A stretch of DNA of 5,316 bases from Clostridia bacterium (GTDB lineage: Bacteria; Bacillota; Clostridia; Oscillospirales; CAG-272): the NCBI GenBank assembly GCA_017520365.1, contig JAFXFQ010000243.1, forward strand, positions 1 through 5,316, read 5' to 3'. Positions 5,269 to 5,316 of the stretch are shown here, in pieces; the stretch's first letter is position 1; each line of letters opens with the position of its first letter. The notes beneath the pieces are model-generated. The model saw only the letters and a list, made by a program, of their open reading frames with translations, was not told where the DNA came from and ran no database searches. The position numbers were made by a program, and so were the translations under genes.

Positions 5269-5316
5269 ATAACATATACATCAATACCAAACGTCTGTAG
5301 CACAAGGATTGATAGC

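Noticed and set aside
5170..5316. Open minus-strand frames at the right edge, including one reading MFAMGRRGRRPLPTD
   Set aside because: Two frames are open for about 40-50 codons only because repeat E lacks stops in them; the Arg/Gly/Pro-rich peptide is simply the translated palindrome, and no start with a ribosome site is visible.

Overview
The window looks like chromosomal DNA of a Clostridia-type bacterium (Bacillota), probably an uncultured gut Oscillospirales/Ruminococcaceae-like organism. This is inferred from three things: the style of the MurC protein, a DUF5107 protein with a TPR-like tail, and short 'GTAGGGG...' palindromic repeats of a kind I associate with such genomes. The taxonomy is inference; there is no rRNA or other marker here. 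I see no phage, plasmid, defence or CRISPR signature.

Layout: a plus-strand gene enters from the left and ends at 140; its last 45 residues resemble a SHOCT-type tail. It converges on a minus-strand gene for a 10-TM EamA/DMT-family transporter (183-1106), and the two share a bidirectional terminator (141-171). Between 1107 and 1518 there is no gene. This 412-bp gap holds four short palindromic elements in nested mirror order (two forward, two reversed), an AT-rich inverted repeat and a strong terminator hairpin. Next, also on the minus strand, come a 674-residue DUF5107 protein with a C-terminal TPR-like half (1519-3543) and murC, UDP-N-acetylmuramate--L-alanine ligase (3654-5069). A hairpin terminator and a putative promoter sit between these two. 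Upstream of murC are an extended -10 promoter, a 10-bp direct repeat and a fifth GTAG-type palindrome (5234-5268). The right end (about 5170-5316) has no convincing gene.

The three minus-strand genes appear to be separate transcription units rather than one operon, because a hairpin terminator lies downstream of each. murC provides the first amino-acid addition of peptidoglycan precursor synthesis. The DUF5107 protein is probably a cytoplasmic sugar- or glycan-related protein of unknown activity. The transporter exports or imports an unknown small metabolite. No functional link between them is visible. The most interesting signal is the repeat family: all five copies begin with GTAG directly followed by a GGG-starting hairpin, which is the layout of REP/BIME elements mobilised by RAYT (TnpA-REP) transposases.
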